Both the position numbers and the translations under genes were made by a program. Below, one piece after another: positions 8,325 to 15,281 of a DNA stretch of 38,791 bases (positions are counted from its first letter, which is position 1; each line of letters opens with the position of its first letter). The notes beneath the pieces are model-generated. The model ran no database searches and had not been told where the DNA came from. It saw only the letters and a list, made by a program, of their open reading frames with translations. This stretch comes from Ectothiorhodospira shaposhnikovii. GTDB lineage: Bacteria; Pseudomonadota; Gammaproteobacteria; Ectothiorhodospirales; Ectothiorhodospiraceae. The stretch spans positions 1-38,791 of the forward strand of contig NZ_NRSM01000032.1 of the NCBI RefSeq assembly GCF_016584105.1, read 5' to 3'.

Positions 8325-9524
8325 CTACAGGGTGATGAGAATGCCGCCAGCGGCCAGAATGATCACCACTGCCCAGGCGGGCAATTTCCAGACGCTGAGC
8401 AGGAGAAAGCCCGTGAGCGCGAGCGTAAACTCCTGGGGACCCAGGATGGCGCTGGTGAAGACCGGGTGATAAAGGGCAGCCCCCAGGATGCCGACGACAG
8501 CCGCATTGGCACCGCGCATCAGTGCCTGGGCGCCCACCCAGCGGCGGAATCGGTTCCAGTGGGGGAGCACCGCCACCAGCAGGAGCAGTCCGGGCAGGAA
8601 AATCATGACCAGAGCCAGAGCGGCGCCGAGCAGACTGCCACCCAGTGGGCCCATCACGGTGCCCAGATAGGCGGCAAAGGTGAAGAGTGGCCCGGGCACG
8701 GCCTGCGCGGCGCCATAACCGGCGAGGAAGTCATCGGGAGTCACCCAGCCGGACTGCACCACTTCGGCTTCCAGCAACGGCAGCACCACGTGTCCGCCGC
8801 CAAACACCAGGGCCCCGGCCCGATAGAAGGCATCCATGACCGCCAGAGTGGCCGAGGGGCTGGCCCAGGCCAGCAGGGGCAGACCCACCAGTAACACCAC
8901 GAAGGCCAGTGTCGCCAGGTGACCGACACGCGCCGAGACGGGCAGCGAAAGGGTGTGCGCTTCGGTTGCGTCGTGAGTGCGGCATAGCACCATGCCGGCC
9001 AGGGCGCCGATCATGATGGCGGCCACTTGGCCCATTGGGCCGCTGACCAGCACCACGGTGAACACCGCGCCAAGCGCGATGCCGGCGCGCCGCGAATCAG
9101 GACAGAGGCTGTGTGCCATGCCCCACACGGCATGGGCCACGATGGCCACCGCCGTCACCTTGAGGCCGTGGATGATGCCCTGGCTGACGGGGCCCTCAAG
9201 CACGGCGGCGCCCAGGGCGAACAGCACCAGAACGATGGCCGAGGGGAGTGTAAAGGCTGTCCAGGCTGCCGCCGCGCCCCAGGCGCCACCACGCATCAGT
9301 CCCAGCGCGAAGCCCACCTGGCTGCTGGCCGGCCCCGGCAGGAACTGGCACAGCGCGACCAGATCGGCGTAGGCCTGTTCAGAAAGCCAGCGACGCCGCT
9401 CCACAAACTCAGTGCGAAAGTAGCTCAGGTGGGCGATGGGCCCGCCAAAGGAAGTCAACCCCAGCAGCAGAAAGGCGCTGAAGACTTCTCTGACGCGCCC
9501 TGAAGGATGTGGCGTGTGGCTCAT
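8325..9524 (-). CDS. chrA: Chromate transporter ChrA (CHR family, long form)
   Basis: A 399-residue inner-membrane protein made of two homologous halves, as in long-chain ChrA. Each half has the family signature: FLLLGLTSFGGPIAHLSYFR with CQFLPGPASSQVGFALG in the first, and AGALVFGGGHVVLPLLEAEV with AAQAVPGPLFTFAAYLG in the second. The FGGP/FGGGH and PGP motifs are the hallmark of the CHR family, whose studied members export chromate by proton motive force. About ten to twelve hydrophobic segments are visible. No chrB regulator is adjacent, and the ribosome binding site before 9524 is weak. It lies near the arsenic genes, so it may belong to a metal-oxyanion resistance area. Confidence 0.9.
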   Translation of the reverse strand: MSHTPHPSGRVREVFSAFLLLGLTSFGGPIAHLSYFRTEFVERRRWLSEQAYADLVALCQFLPGPASSQVGFALGLMRGGAWGAAAAWTAFTLPSAIVLVLFALGAAVLEGPVSQGIIHGLKVTAVAIVAHAVWGMAHSLCPDSRRAGIALGAVFTVVLVSGPMGQVAAIMIGALAGMVLCRTHDATEAHTLSLPVSARVGHLATLAFVVLLVGLPLLAWASPSATLAVMDAFYRAGALVFGGGHVVLPLLEAEVVQSGWVTPDDFLAGYGAAQAVPGPLFTFAAYLGTVMGPLGGSLLGAALALVMIFLPGLLLLVAVLPHWNRFRRWVGAQALMRGANAAVVGILGAALYHPVFTSAILGPQEFTLALTGFLLLSVWKLPAWAVVIILAAGGILITL

Positions 9525-9604
9525 CGATCAGGCCCCTTGCCAAACCGTGGTGGTCCTTGCACTTCCGATCATGAGGTGAAACTGTGGGTTGAAGACCTTA
9601 CCAC

Positions 9605-9946
9605 TCACCCACTCATCTGGTCGAAGGCTTCCAGAGCCTGGGCGCCATAGACATAGGATGGGCCGCCGCCCATGTAGATGGACAGGCCGATGGTTTCCAT
9701 GACCTCTTCGCGGGTGGCGCCGTATTTGATGGCCGCCTTCGTATGGAAGGCGATGCAGCCATCGCAGCGAATGGCGATGCCGATGGCCAGGGCCATCAGT
9801 TCCTTGTGCTTGGAAGACAGCGCTCCTTCCTGGGATGCGGCCTTGTCCATGGCAGCAAAGGCCTTGGCGACCTCCGGGATGCCGCCGCCCACCTCCCGCA
9901 TGAGTCCTCCCAGATGTTTTACGGTCTGATTCCAATCTTTTTCCAT
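9605..9946 (-). CDS. Carboxymuconolactone decarboxylase / AhpD-like protein
   Basis: A small alpha-helical protein of 113 residues with the AhpD/CMD core: ELMALAIGIAIRCDGCIAFHTKAAIKYGAT. The CxxC plus His three residues later (CDGCIAFH) is the redox-active motif of AhpD-like members, pointing to a peroxidase or thiol-disulfide role rather than lactone decarboxylation. Start at 9946 is preferred because CGGAG lies upstream; an upstream ATG at 9982 has no site. It is transcribed divergently from the ArsR-rhodanese gene across a short shared region, so that regulator is the likely controller. Confidence 0.85.
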   Translation of the reverse strand: MEKDWNQTVKHLGGLMREVGGGIPEVAKAFAAMDKAASQEGALSSKHKELMALAIGIAIRCDGCIAFHTKAAIKYGATREEVMETIGLSIYMGGGPSYVYGAQALEAFDQMSG

Positions 9947-9991
9947 GTTGAACTCCGAGGTGTTCGGATTGATAAAGGTCAATGTCTGCTT

Positions 9992-10007
9992 TCTAATAAT
10001 CGTTAGA
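9992..10007. promoter_or_regulatory. Candidate operator palindrome in the divergent AhpD-like / ArsR-rhodanese region
   Basis: TCTAA and TTAGA flank a six-base centre, forming a short inverted repeat in an AT-rich patch midway between the two divergent starts. ArsR-type repressors bind such imperfect AT-rich palindromes close to their own promoters. Short arms mean chance occurrence is possible. Confidence 0.35.
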
Positions 10008-10064
10008 GTGTGTTACAAGTGACATGATATAGGCAACCCCCATGGATTGACCGCGATTCAAAGA

Positions 10065-10787
10065 ATGATGTGTGGCCCCATGAACGAGACCCATCGCCCC
10101 CTTCAGGATCTGCTCTACGAGCAGGTAGCCCGCATCGGCAAGGCGCTCTCCAGCCCCAAACGTCTGGAGATTCTGGATCTCCTGGCCCAGGGGGAGAAAT
10201 CCGTGGAGCGTCTGGCGGAGGAGACGGGGATCGACATCAAGCTGGCCAGCGCCCATCTGCGGGTACTCAAGGAAGGCCGGCTGGTCATGACGCGCCGACA
10301 GGGGCGTTTCATCTTCTATCGCCTTTCCGGCCAGGACGTAGCCTCCCTGAGCGTGAAGGTACGTTCCGTGGCCGAGCAGCACTTGCTGGAGTTGCGAGCC
10401 GCCTTGGAACAGATGTCGGGCGACATCGGGGCACTGGATCCCCGGAATCGGGCCGATTTGCTGGCTCAGGCACGCCGGGGGGAGGTGGTGGTGATCGATG
10501 TGCGTCCGGCGGAGGAGTATCAGACGGCCCATCTGCCTTTCGCTCGCTCCCTTCCGTTGGCGGAGATCGAGTCCAGGCTGGCGGAACTGCCGATGGATCG
10601 GGAGATCGTGGCCTACTGCCGGGGGCCGTTCTGTGTCCTTTCCGACGAGGCCGTGGCCATGTTGCGGTGCCTGGGGTTCCGGGCCCGCAAACTCGGTGAT
10701 GGTGTCTCCGAATGGCAGGCAGCAGGTCTGCCACTGGAATTTCCGGCTACCACCTCAGCCACTGACATTTCGTATGTTTCGCGATGA
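10065..10787 (+). CDS. ArsR-family transcriptional regulator with C-terminal rhodanese domain
   Basis: Two domains are readable. Residues about 15-105 form an ArsR winged helix (ALSSPKRLEILDLLAQGEKSVERLAEETG, then ASAHLRVLKEGRLV and RQGRFIFYRL). Residues about 130-225 form a rhodanese domain with VIDVRPAEEYQTAHLPFARSLP and the active loop YCRGPFCVLSDEAV, whose first cysteine is the expected persulfide carrier. Such fusions are thought to sense reactive sulfur or metalloid stress; I cannot tell which here. There is no classic ELCVCDL arsenite site in the DNA-binding part. Start is uncertain: 10065, 10068 and 10080 are all ATG and none has a strong ribosome binding site. It reads away from the AhpD-like gene and converges with arsC. 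Confidence 0.85.
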   Translation: MMCGPMNETHRPLQDLLYEQVARIGKALSSPKRLEILDLLAQGEKSVERLAEETGIDIKLASAHLRVLKEGRLVMTRRQGRFIFYRLSGQDVASLSVKVRSVAEQHLLELRAALEQMSGDIGALDPRNRADLLAQARRGEVVVIDVRPAEEYQTAHLPFARSLPLAEIESRLAELPMDREIVAYCRGPFCVLSDEAVAMLRCLGFRARKLGDGVSEWQAAGLPLEFPATTSATDISYVSR

Positions 10788-10851
10788 GCGGGAGCAGATG
10801 GGGGCAGGAAATTTCATCTTGCAGGTTAAAAAGCCGGAGTGGTTTCCAATC

Positions 10852-11337
10852 TCAAGGCCTTTGCTTGCCGATGTCATCCAGCGCCGCCTTGAAGGTGCTG
10901 AAATTTCCCGTTGCCAGATCATCCTGGCGCATCAGGGTCAGGAAGGTCTCGATCCGATGCCTCAGGATGCGGTAGGCCTGCTCGAACGCGGCGTTGATGT
11001 CCTCCTCCGTGCCGGTGGCCTTGGCCGGATCGTCCACCCCCCAGTGGGTACGCAGGGCCGATCCCAGGTATGCCGGGCAGGTCTCTCCGGCCGCGCCGGC
11101 ACAGACGGTGATCACCACATCCGGCGTTTCCGGCAGATCTTCCCAGGACTTGCTGCGAAGCCCTTCGGTCGGGATGCCCTCCCGCTCCAGCAAAGCCAGG
11201 GAACGGGGATGCACGGTCCCGGTGGGCTGGCTGCCGGCGCTCATGGCCCGCCAGCCCTGTGGAGCCAAGGCATTGAAAGTGGCCTCGGCGAGGATGGAGC
11301 GGCAGGAATTTCCGGTGCACAGGAAAAGAATGTTCAT
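10852..11337 (-). CDS. arsC: Arsenate reductase ArsC (low-molecular-weight phosphatase type)
   Basis: Converts arsenate to arsenite in the cytoplasm using a thiol cascade. The phosphatase-like P-loop CTGNSCRS starts at residue 7. The later stretch DVVITVCAGAAGETCP gives two further cysteines for the disulfide relay, and THWGVDDPA is the typical ArsC loop with the catalytic aspartate. At 161 residues it is slightly longer than the Bacillus/Staphylococcus type, within the range seen for Proteobacteria. It is the last gene of an arsD-arsA-arsC series on the minus strand, with an 87-base gap holding a short GC hairpin. The product would feed arsenite to an exporter, which is not in this window. 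Confidence 0.92.
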   Translation of the reverse strand: MNILFLCTGNSCRSILAEATFNALAPQGWRAMSAGSQPTGTVHPRSLALLEREGIPTEGLRSKSWEDLPETPDVVITVCAGAAGETCPAYLGSALRTHWGVDDPAKATGTEEDINAAFEQAYRILRHRIETFLTLMRQDDLATGNFSTFKAALDDIGKQRP

Positions 11338-11396
11338 CGTTGACAGGCCCTTCAGTGATCGGGAGCCGGATTGGCGCCTCGACGAATGATGCTCAA

Positions 11397-11412
11397 GCCG
11401 GCCAGGGCCGGC
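11397..11412. other. Short GC hairpin between arsA and arsC
   Basis: GCCGGC occurs on both sides of a four-base loop, giving a six-pair all-GC stem. No T-tract follows on the minus strand, so it is not a standard terminator. It could reduce read-through into arsC or stabilise the arsA 3' end. Weak evidence. Confidence 0.3.
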
Positions 11413-11424
11413 ACCTCTGTATGA

Positions 11425-13137
11425 TCAGTCGTGGATCTCGCTCCAGGGTTCCACGACGAGTCTTCGGTGATGCTGCTCAAGGATTTCCCGGAGCCATCGA
11501 CCCTCGGCGGCCTGACGTGCTCGCAGGATGGGATCGCTCACCTTCAGCGGGCTCAGTGCCTGATTGACGATCCAGCCGGCGGGTTCGATACCGGCCCGAC
11601 GCAGGTCGGCCTGTAAGGTTGCCGCTTCATGCACGGGAGTGGCTTCGGGCAGGGCGCAGATCACCACATGGGTAAAGGCCGGATCTCGCAATCTGGGCAA
11701 CAACTGTTCCACCGCTTCGGGCACACCCTGACTCTGGCGTCCCAACTCCCGGTGGTAGGCCTGCGCGGCATCCAGTAGCAGGATGGTGTGACCGGTGGGG
11801 GCCGTGTCCAGGACCACGAACTGATCCCGGGCCTGGTCGACGGTCCTGGCAAAGGCCTGGAAGACGGCGATTTCCTCGGTGCAGGGGGAACGCAGGTCCT
11901 CTTCCAGCAACCGGCGCCCCTCCTCATCCAACCCCTTGCCGGCGGAGGCCATGACCTCTTCCCGATAACGCCGGGTCTCCAGGGCCGGGTCCACCCGTCC
12001 GATGGTCATGCCTTCGGGGATCTCACCCACGGCAGCCTCCACATGGGCTGCCGGGTCCGTGGTGGTCAGGTGGACCTTGTGGCCGTGACGGGCCAGGGTC
12101 ACCGCGATACGGGCCGCCAGGGTGGTCTTGCCCACGCCGCCCTTGCCCATGGTCATGATGGCGCCATGGCCGCAGCGACCCAGGGAGTCCACCAGGGTCT
12201 CGAAGGTCTCACCTTCGGGTGTCTGAACCGGTTCAGTGGCTTCGAGCGGGGGTTCCGCCTCCGCCAGCAGGATACGCAGGCCTTCCAGGCCCATGGGGGG
12301 GCGTCCACGCAGCGGGCGTTCGCTTCGAGGCAGATCCCGGAGCGATGCAGGCATGTGCGTCAGAGCCCGGCGCCCCCGTGCCTCCAGAGCCCGGGCCACC
12401 GGATCTTCCGCATCCAGTGCCTGAAACAGACCATTCACCACCAGATGCTGATTGGTCACGCCCAACTCCCGCAGTTCTCCACTGGAACGGGCCGCTTCCT
12501 TAAGGGCAGCTGCTTCGGGGCGGCTCACGAGAATGAGTGTGGTGCGCTTGCCGTCTCCCAAGCTATCCAAGGCCTGGGCATAGATCGCCTTCTGGTTGGT
12601 CAGTCCCTCCAGGGGGCCCAGACAGGAGGTGCCGGAGGTGTTGGTTTCGATATATCCCGTCCAGGCACTGGGCAGGGACAGGAGGCGCAGGGTATGCCCC
12701 GTGGGCGCGGTATCGAAGATCAGATGATCGAATTCCCGGGTGTATTGGGCATCGCCCAATAGCGCGGCGAAGGCATCGAATGCGGCAATCTCCATGGTGC
12801 AGGCACCGGAGAGCTGTTCCTCCATACTGTTCACCACCGCCTCCGGGAGCTTGCCCCGGTAAGGGCCTACCACCCGTTCGCGATAGGCGGCAGCGGCTTT
12901 TTCCGGATCAATGTTCAGGGCCTGGAGGCCGGGAACCGCCGGGATGGGGGGCGGTGAATCGGAGAGTGGAGTCTCCAGCACTTCATCCACGTTGGAAGCC
13001 GGGTCGGTGGAGATGAGCAGGACCTTTTTGCCCTGTTCCGCCAGGGCCAGGGCACTGGCACAGGCCAGTGAGGTCTTGCCCACGCCGCCCTTGCCGGTGA
13101 AGAAGAGATGTCGGGTAGGGGGTTGGAGGAAATTCAT
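11425..13137 (-). CDS. arsA: Arsenite-transporting ATPase ArsA (two-domain)
   Basis: A 570-residue soluble ATPase with duplicated halves, A1 and A2. Walker A loops GKGGVGKT occur at residues 15-22 and again at about 330-340, and DTAPTGHT signatures occur in both halves. The metalloid-binding cysteines are in place: LSGACTMEI in the first half, SPCTEEI in the second, and the NTSGTSCLGPL stretch that corresponds to the third arsenite ligand in the E. coli plasmid protein. ArsA normally docks on the ArsB channel and energises arsenite efflux; neither arsB nor acr3 is nearby. The upstream neighbour arsD supplies arsenite. Full length, no lesions seen. Confidence 0.95.
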   Translation of the reverse strand: MNFLQPPTRHLFFTGKGGVGKTSLACASALALAEQGKKVLLISTDPASNVDEVLETPLSDSPPPIPAVPGLQALNIDPEKAAAAYRERVVGPYRGKLPEAVVNSMEEQLSGACTMEIAAFDAFAALLGDAQYTREFDHLIFDTAPTGHTLRLLSLPSAWTGYIETNTSGTSCLGPLEGLTNQKAIYAQALDSLGDGKRTTLILVSRPEAAALKEAARSSGELRELGVTNQHLVVNGLFQALDAEDPVARALEARGRRALTHMPASLRDLPRSERPLRGRPPMGLEGLRILLAEAEPPLEATEPVQTPEGETFETLVDSLGRCGHGAIMTMGKGGVGKTTLAARIAVTLARHGHKVHLTTTDPAAHVEAAVGEIPEGMTIGRVDPALETRRYREEVMASAGKGLDEEGRRLLEEDLRSPCTEEIAVFQAFARTVDQARDQFVVLDTAPTGHTILLLDAAQAYHRELGRQSQGVPEAVEQLLPRLRDPAFTHVVICALPEATPVHEAATLQADLRRAGIEPAGWIVNQALSPLKVSDPILRARQAAEGRWLREILEQHHRRLVVEPWSEIHD

Positions 13138-13189
13138 GAGGGCCTCTCGATGCAGCTTTACCCACCAAGGGGAAGAGCACGTTTTGAAC

Positions 13190-13217
13190 CCCCTTTCCCG
13201 CTCTGGCGGGAGAGGGG
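13190..13217. repeat. REP-like GC hairpin between arsD and arsA
   Basis: A 12-base arm (CCCCTTTCCCGC) pairs with its partner across a TCTG loop with a single G-T type mismatch, then is followed by TTGGGGTGAGAGC. The form 'CCCTCTCCCGC..GCGGGAGAGGGG.TGGGGTGAG' is a widespread intergenic palindromic repeat in proteobacterial genomes. It sits in the 107-base gap inside the arsDA unit. Confidence 0.55.
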
Positions 13218-13244
13218 TTGGGGTGAGAGCGGCGGACCTTCAGC

Positions 13245-13595
13245 TCAGCCGCAGCAGTCGTTGCCGGGGCTGACACCTTTACCGCATTCCACTGCCAGCC
13301 CGGTCCATTGGGCCAGTTGCTCACGATCCGGGTATACGCCCTGACTCTTCACTTCTCCGTCCACCAGAAATACCGGCAGGGCGTCCTCGCCGTTTTTCTC
13401 CAGAATGGCCTGGATGGCAGTGTTCTCCACGAAGGCCCCCGGTTGCTGGGCCAGGTTGTAGCGGGTCACGCTCACCCCGGATTGACGCAGCCAGGCCAGA
13501 TCGCCCGCCAGTCTGGAGAGTTTGGGGTCCACGCTGGGTCCGCAAACGCCGCTGGCACAGCACTGGGGGGGATCGAACACGATGATCTCGGTCAT
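13245..13595 (-). CDS. arsD: Arsenite metallochaperone ArsD
   Basis: A 116-residue thioredoxin-fold protein that hands arsenite to ArsA and can weakly repress its own operon. Starting at 13595 (MTEIIVFDPPQCCASGVCG), the essential cysteines fall exactly at positions 12, 13 and 18, as in studied ArsD, which is the main reason to prefer this start over the upstream methionine at 13625. A C-terminal vicinal pair, NDCCG, matches the accessory cysteine pair of many ArsD proteins. First gene of the minus-strand arsD-arsA-arsC series, with a good promoter just upstream. Confidence 0.93.
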   Translation of the reverse strand: MTEIIVFDPPQCCASGVCGPSVDPKLSRLAGDLAWLRQSGVSVTRYNLAQQPGAFVENTAIQAILEKNGEDALPVFLVDGEVKSQGVYPDREQLAQWTGLAVECGKGVSPGNDCCG

Positions 13596-13631
13596 GGGGG
13601 AGTTCCTCGGCGTGGATGACAACATGGCCCG

Positions 13632-13660
13632 AGAATACGCTGTTTCATATATATGGGCAA
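13632..13660 (-). promoter_or_regulatory. Sigma-70-type promoter of arsDAC with AT palindrome in the spacer
   Basis: On the minus strand TTGCCC (13655-13660) and TATTCT (13632-13637) are separated by exactly 17 bases, a good -35/-10 pair. The spacer contains the self-complementary ATATATAT, a plausible site for an ArsR-type repressor that would block polymerase. It lies about 37 bases upstream of the arsD ATG. Confidence 0.55.
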
Positions 13661-13694
13661 GCGAATGTATTGGTCACATGAAACGCCCGAGGCT

Positions 13695-14660
13695 TTAGAA
13701 ATCGGCCTCCATGAACAGATAGATACGATTGATGTTCATCCGGTGCCAATCGTCGTAATGGCGCAGATGCCGGAATTCCGGCAGGTCCGCCAGGCGTGTC
13801 ACCACTTCGTCCAGGGTCTCCCAGTGCACCAGACCTTCCTTGACCTCGCGCACCAGCATGGTCAGGTAATCACCGGTATCCCGCTGCGCCGTGGCTAGAT
13901 CGGTGGCCTCACCGTGGCCGGGAACGATCACTGCCGGCTCCCAGGAAGCCATCGTCTCGAAGGCCTTGAGCTGTTCCACCGGATTGCTCCAGGGATGAAT
14001 GCCCAGCATGCGCTCGGTATAGACCACGTCACCGGCGAATACCACGCCATGATCGGGCAAGTGCAGGAGGATATCTCCAGGGAAGTGGGCGTCGCCGGCA
14101 TAAACCATCTTGAAGCGCACCCCGCCCAGCTCGAATTCATGATCATCAGCAGCGATGGGCGCCGGCGCGGGACGCGGCTTGGTCCCTGCCATGACTGCTT
14201 TACCCAGGGTGGTCGTCAGACGCTCCAGGTGCTGCCGAGCGAACTCTGCCTGGGTGGAGGCGGTACGTTCCAGTGCCAGGATCTCGGCCCCTTTGGAGAG
14301 GAAATGGTCGTTGCCCAGCCAGCGGTGATCCTGACTGCCCAGATTGATCACGTGGGTAATGGGCTGGTCGGTCAGCCCAGCCACGGCCTGCTCGATGCGC
14401 TGGGCCACGTTGCGACTGGGACCACTATCGATTAGTACCACCCCCTTGTCGGTGATCACGAAACCCACGTTGTTGTTCATGCCCTGGTTGGCTTGGGTGC
14501 GGTTTTCCAGGGAGCCGTAAAAGTAATGGATCTGCTCCGTGATGGCCCGTGGCTTGAGAATGTGTTCGATGGGGCGGTCTTCATCCGCCATGGTCGCAGA
14601 GAGGGGGGAGACCATCAGTGCAACCAAGGTGAGGAGGGTTACGGGATCGCGGGCATTCAT
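13695..14660 (-). CDS. Exported MBL-fold (metallo-beta-lactamase-like) hydrolase with altered metal motif
   Basis: A 321-residue protein with an N-terminal signal peptide (hydrophobic core to about residue 25) and a metallo-beta-lactamase fold: NNNVGFVITDKGVVLIDSGPS, then the place of the metal motif, then AGDAHFPGDILLHLPDHGVVFAGD and VIVPGHG. The usual HxHxDH is replaced by LGSQDHRWLGN, so two of the first-site histidines are absent while the later His, Asp and His remain. The protein resembles the branch of periplasmic MBL proteins linked to quinoprotein or sulfur oxidation clusters, but I cannot assign a substrate. GAGGAAAA precedes the ATG at 14660. It is separate from the ars genes by a promoter region. 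Confidence 0.75.
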   Translation of the reverse strand: MNARDPVTLLTLVALMVSPLSATMADEDRPIEHILKPRAITEQIHYFYGSLENRTQANQGMNNNVGFVITDKGVVLIDSGPSRNVAQRIEQAVAGLTDQPITHVINLGSQDHRWLGNDHFLSKGAEILALERTASTQAEFARQHLERLTTTLGKAVMAGTKPRPAPAPIAADDHEFELGGVRFKMVYAGDAHFPGDILLHLPDHGVVFAGDVVYTERMLGIHPWSNPVEQLKAFETMASWEPAVIVPGHGEATDLATAQRDTGDYLTMLVREVKEGLVHWETLDEVVTRLADLPEFRHLRHYDDWHRMNINRIYLFMEADF

Positions 14661-14959
14661 GATTTTCCTCGGAGAGAGTCTGGTACTGGAACATGTTGAA
14701 ACCCGGCAAAATCCCGATCACCTTCAGCTTTTCGCCGGTTTCCGTTCAAACCTGTGGGCCTGTAGCGATGGTAATGATTGTGATTCGCGCATGTGTCGGG
14801 CTCTAGGTGAAACGCCCCACTTGACCGACATCACCTACATCCGTCTGCTGTGACGCCACCCAGTGAAACCGCAGTAACAAGGCAGTGCTGTTCCTCTGCG
14901 AGCGACCCCCAATCTATTGCTTAAACTCGTACTCTTTCTGTCTTGGCGATGGGGTCCAC

Positions 14960-14973
14960 TTGAGTCAGGTCAA
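14960..14973. promoter_or_regulatory. FNR/Anr-like dyad
   Basis: TTGA and TCAA are separated by six bases, the core geometry of FNR/CRP-superfamily sites (TTGAT-N4-ATCAA), though the inner T and A are both G here. It is about 235 bases upstream of the predicted sigma-54 promoter of the hydrogenase operon. Hydrogenases are often induced at low oxygen, which makes it worth noting, but the match is partial. Confidence 0.3.
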
Positions 14974-15163
14974 TGGCCCAGATCCGTGCATGGATTGAGG
15001 CTCAGACTCTGTTCTGATTCGAAATGATCCGGCTGGTCGTGGTTTGCCCGATGCGTATTCTGGCGGAGTGATGCAAACAAGATTACATCAGGTGGAAAGC
15101 AGCTTTTCATTCGGAGGTCAATAAACGCTGAGAGCTTACCTCCGTGACCGTTGATCTTGTATC

Positions 15164-15173
15164 CAACATGTTG
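15164..15173. promoter_or_regulatory. Palindrome upstream of the hydrogenase promoter
   Basis: CAACATGTTG is a perfect 10-base palindrome about 30 bases upstream of the -24 element. It could be part of an activator or IHF-type site; there is no direct support for either. Confidence 0.25.
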
Positions 15174-15195
15174 TTTTTCGGTTATATGGTTATTA

Positions 15196-15211
15196 TGGCC
15201 TGATTATTGCT
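15196..15211 (+). promoter_or_regulatory. Sigma-54 (-24/-12) promoter of the hydrogenase structural operon
   Basis: TGGCCTGATTATTGCT matches the consensus TGGCACG-N4-TTGCW at 10 of 12 defined positions, with the invariant GG (15197-15198) and GC (15209-15210) ten bases apart. Transcription would start near 15222, leaving about 60 bases of leader before the hyaA ATG at 15282. The locus encodes its own NtrC-type activator, HupR/HoxA, whose relatives activate hydrogenase operons through sigma-54. Confidence 0.75.
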
Positions 15212-15281
15212 GTGTCTTTGCTGCCAACTTCCCAACAATAATGAATGTCTGAGGCGGTCACTCAGCAGCAGAGGGCAGACC

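Larger units (their letters stand above)
14661..15281. promoter_or_regulatory. Long non-coding region between MBL gene and hydrogenase operon
   Basis: About 620 bases without a convincing gene. It must hold the MBL-gene promoter on the left side and the hydrogenase promoter on the right. I see an FNR-like dyad at 14960, a 10-base palindrome at 15164 and a -24/-12 promoter at 15196, listed separately. Short stretches near 14815-14853 (plus strand, TDITYIRLL) and 14935-15000 (minus strand, IWAIDLTQVD) faintly recall the start of DDE transposase domains and may be old IS debris. Confidence 0.5.

Noticed and set aside
14815-15000. Transposase-like words (TDITYIRLL; IWAIDLTQVD) in the hydrogenase upstream region
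   Set aside because: Too short and in opposite directions; could be chance. Kept only as a note in the intergenic entry.
15040-15060. Another GG...GC pair (CTGGTCGTGGTTTGC) as sigma-54 promoter
   Set aside because: Spacing between GG and GC is nine bases, not ten, and the site at 15196 fits better.
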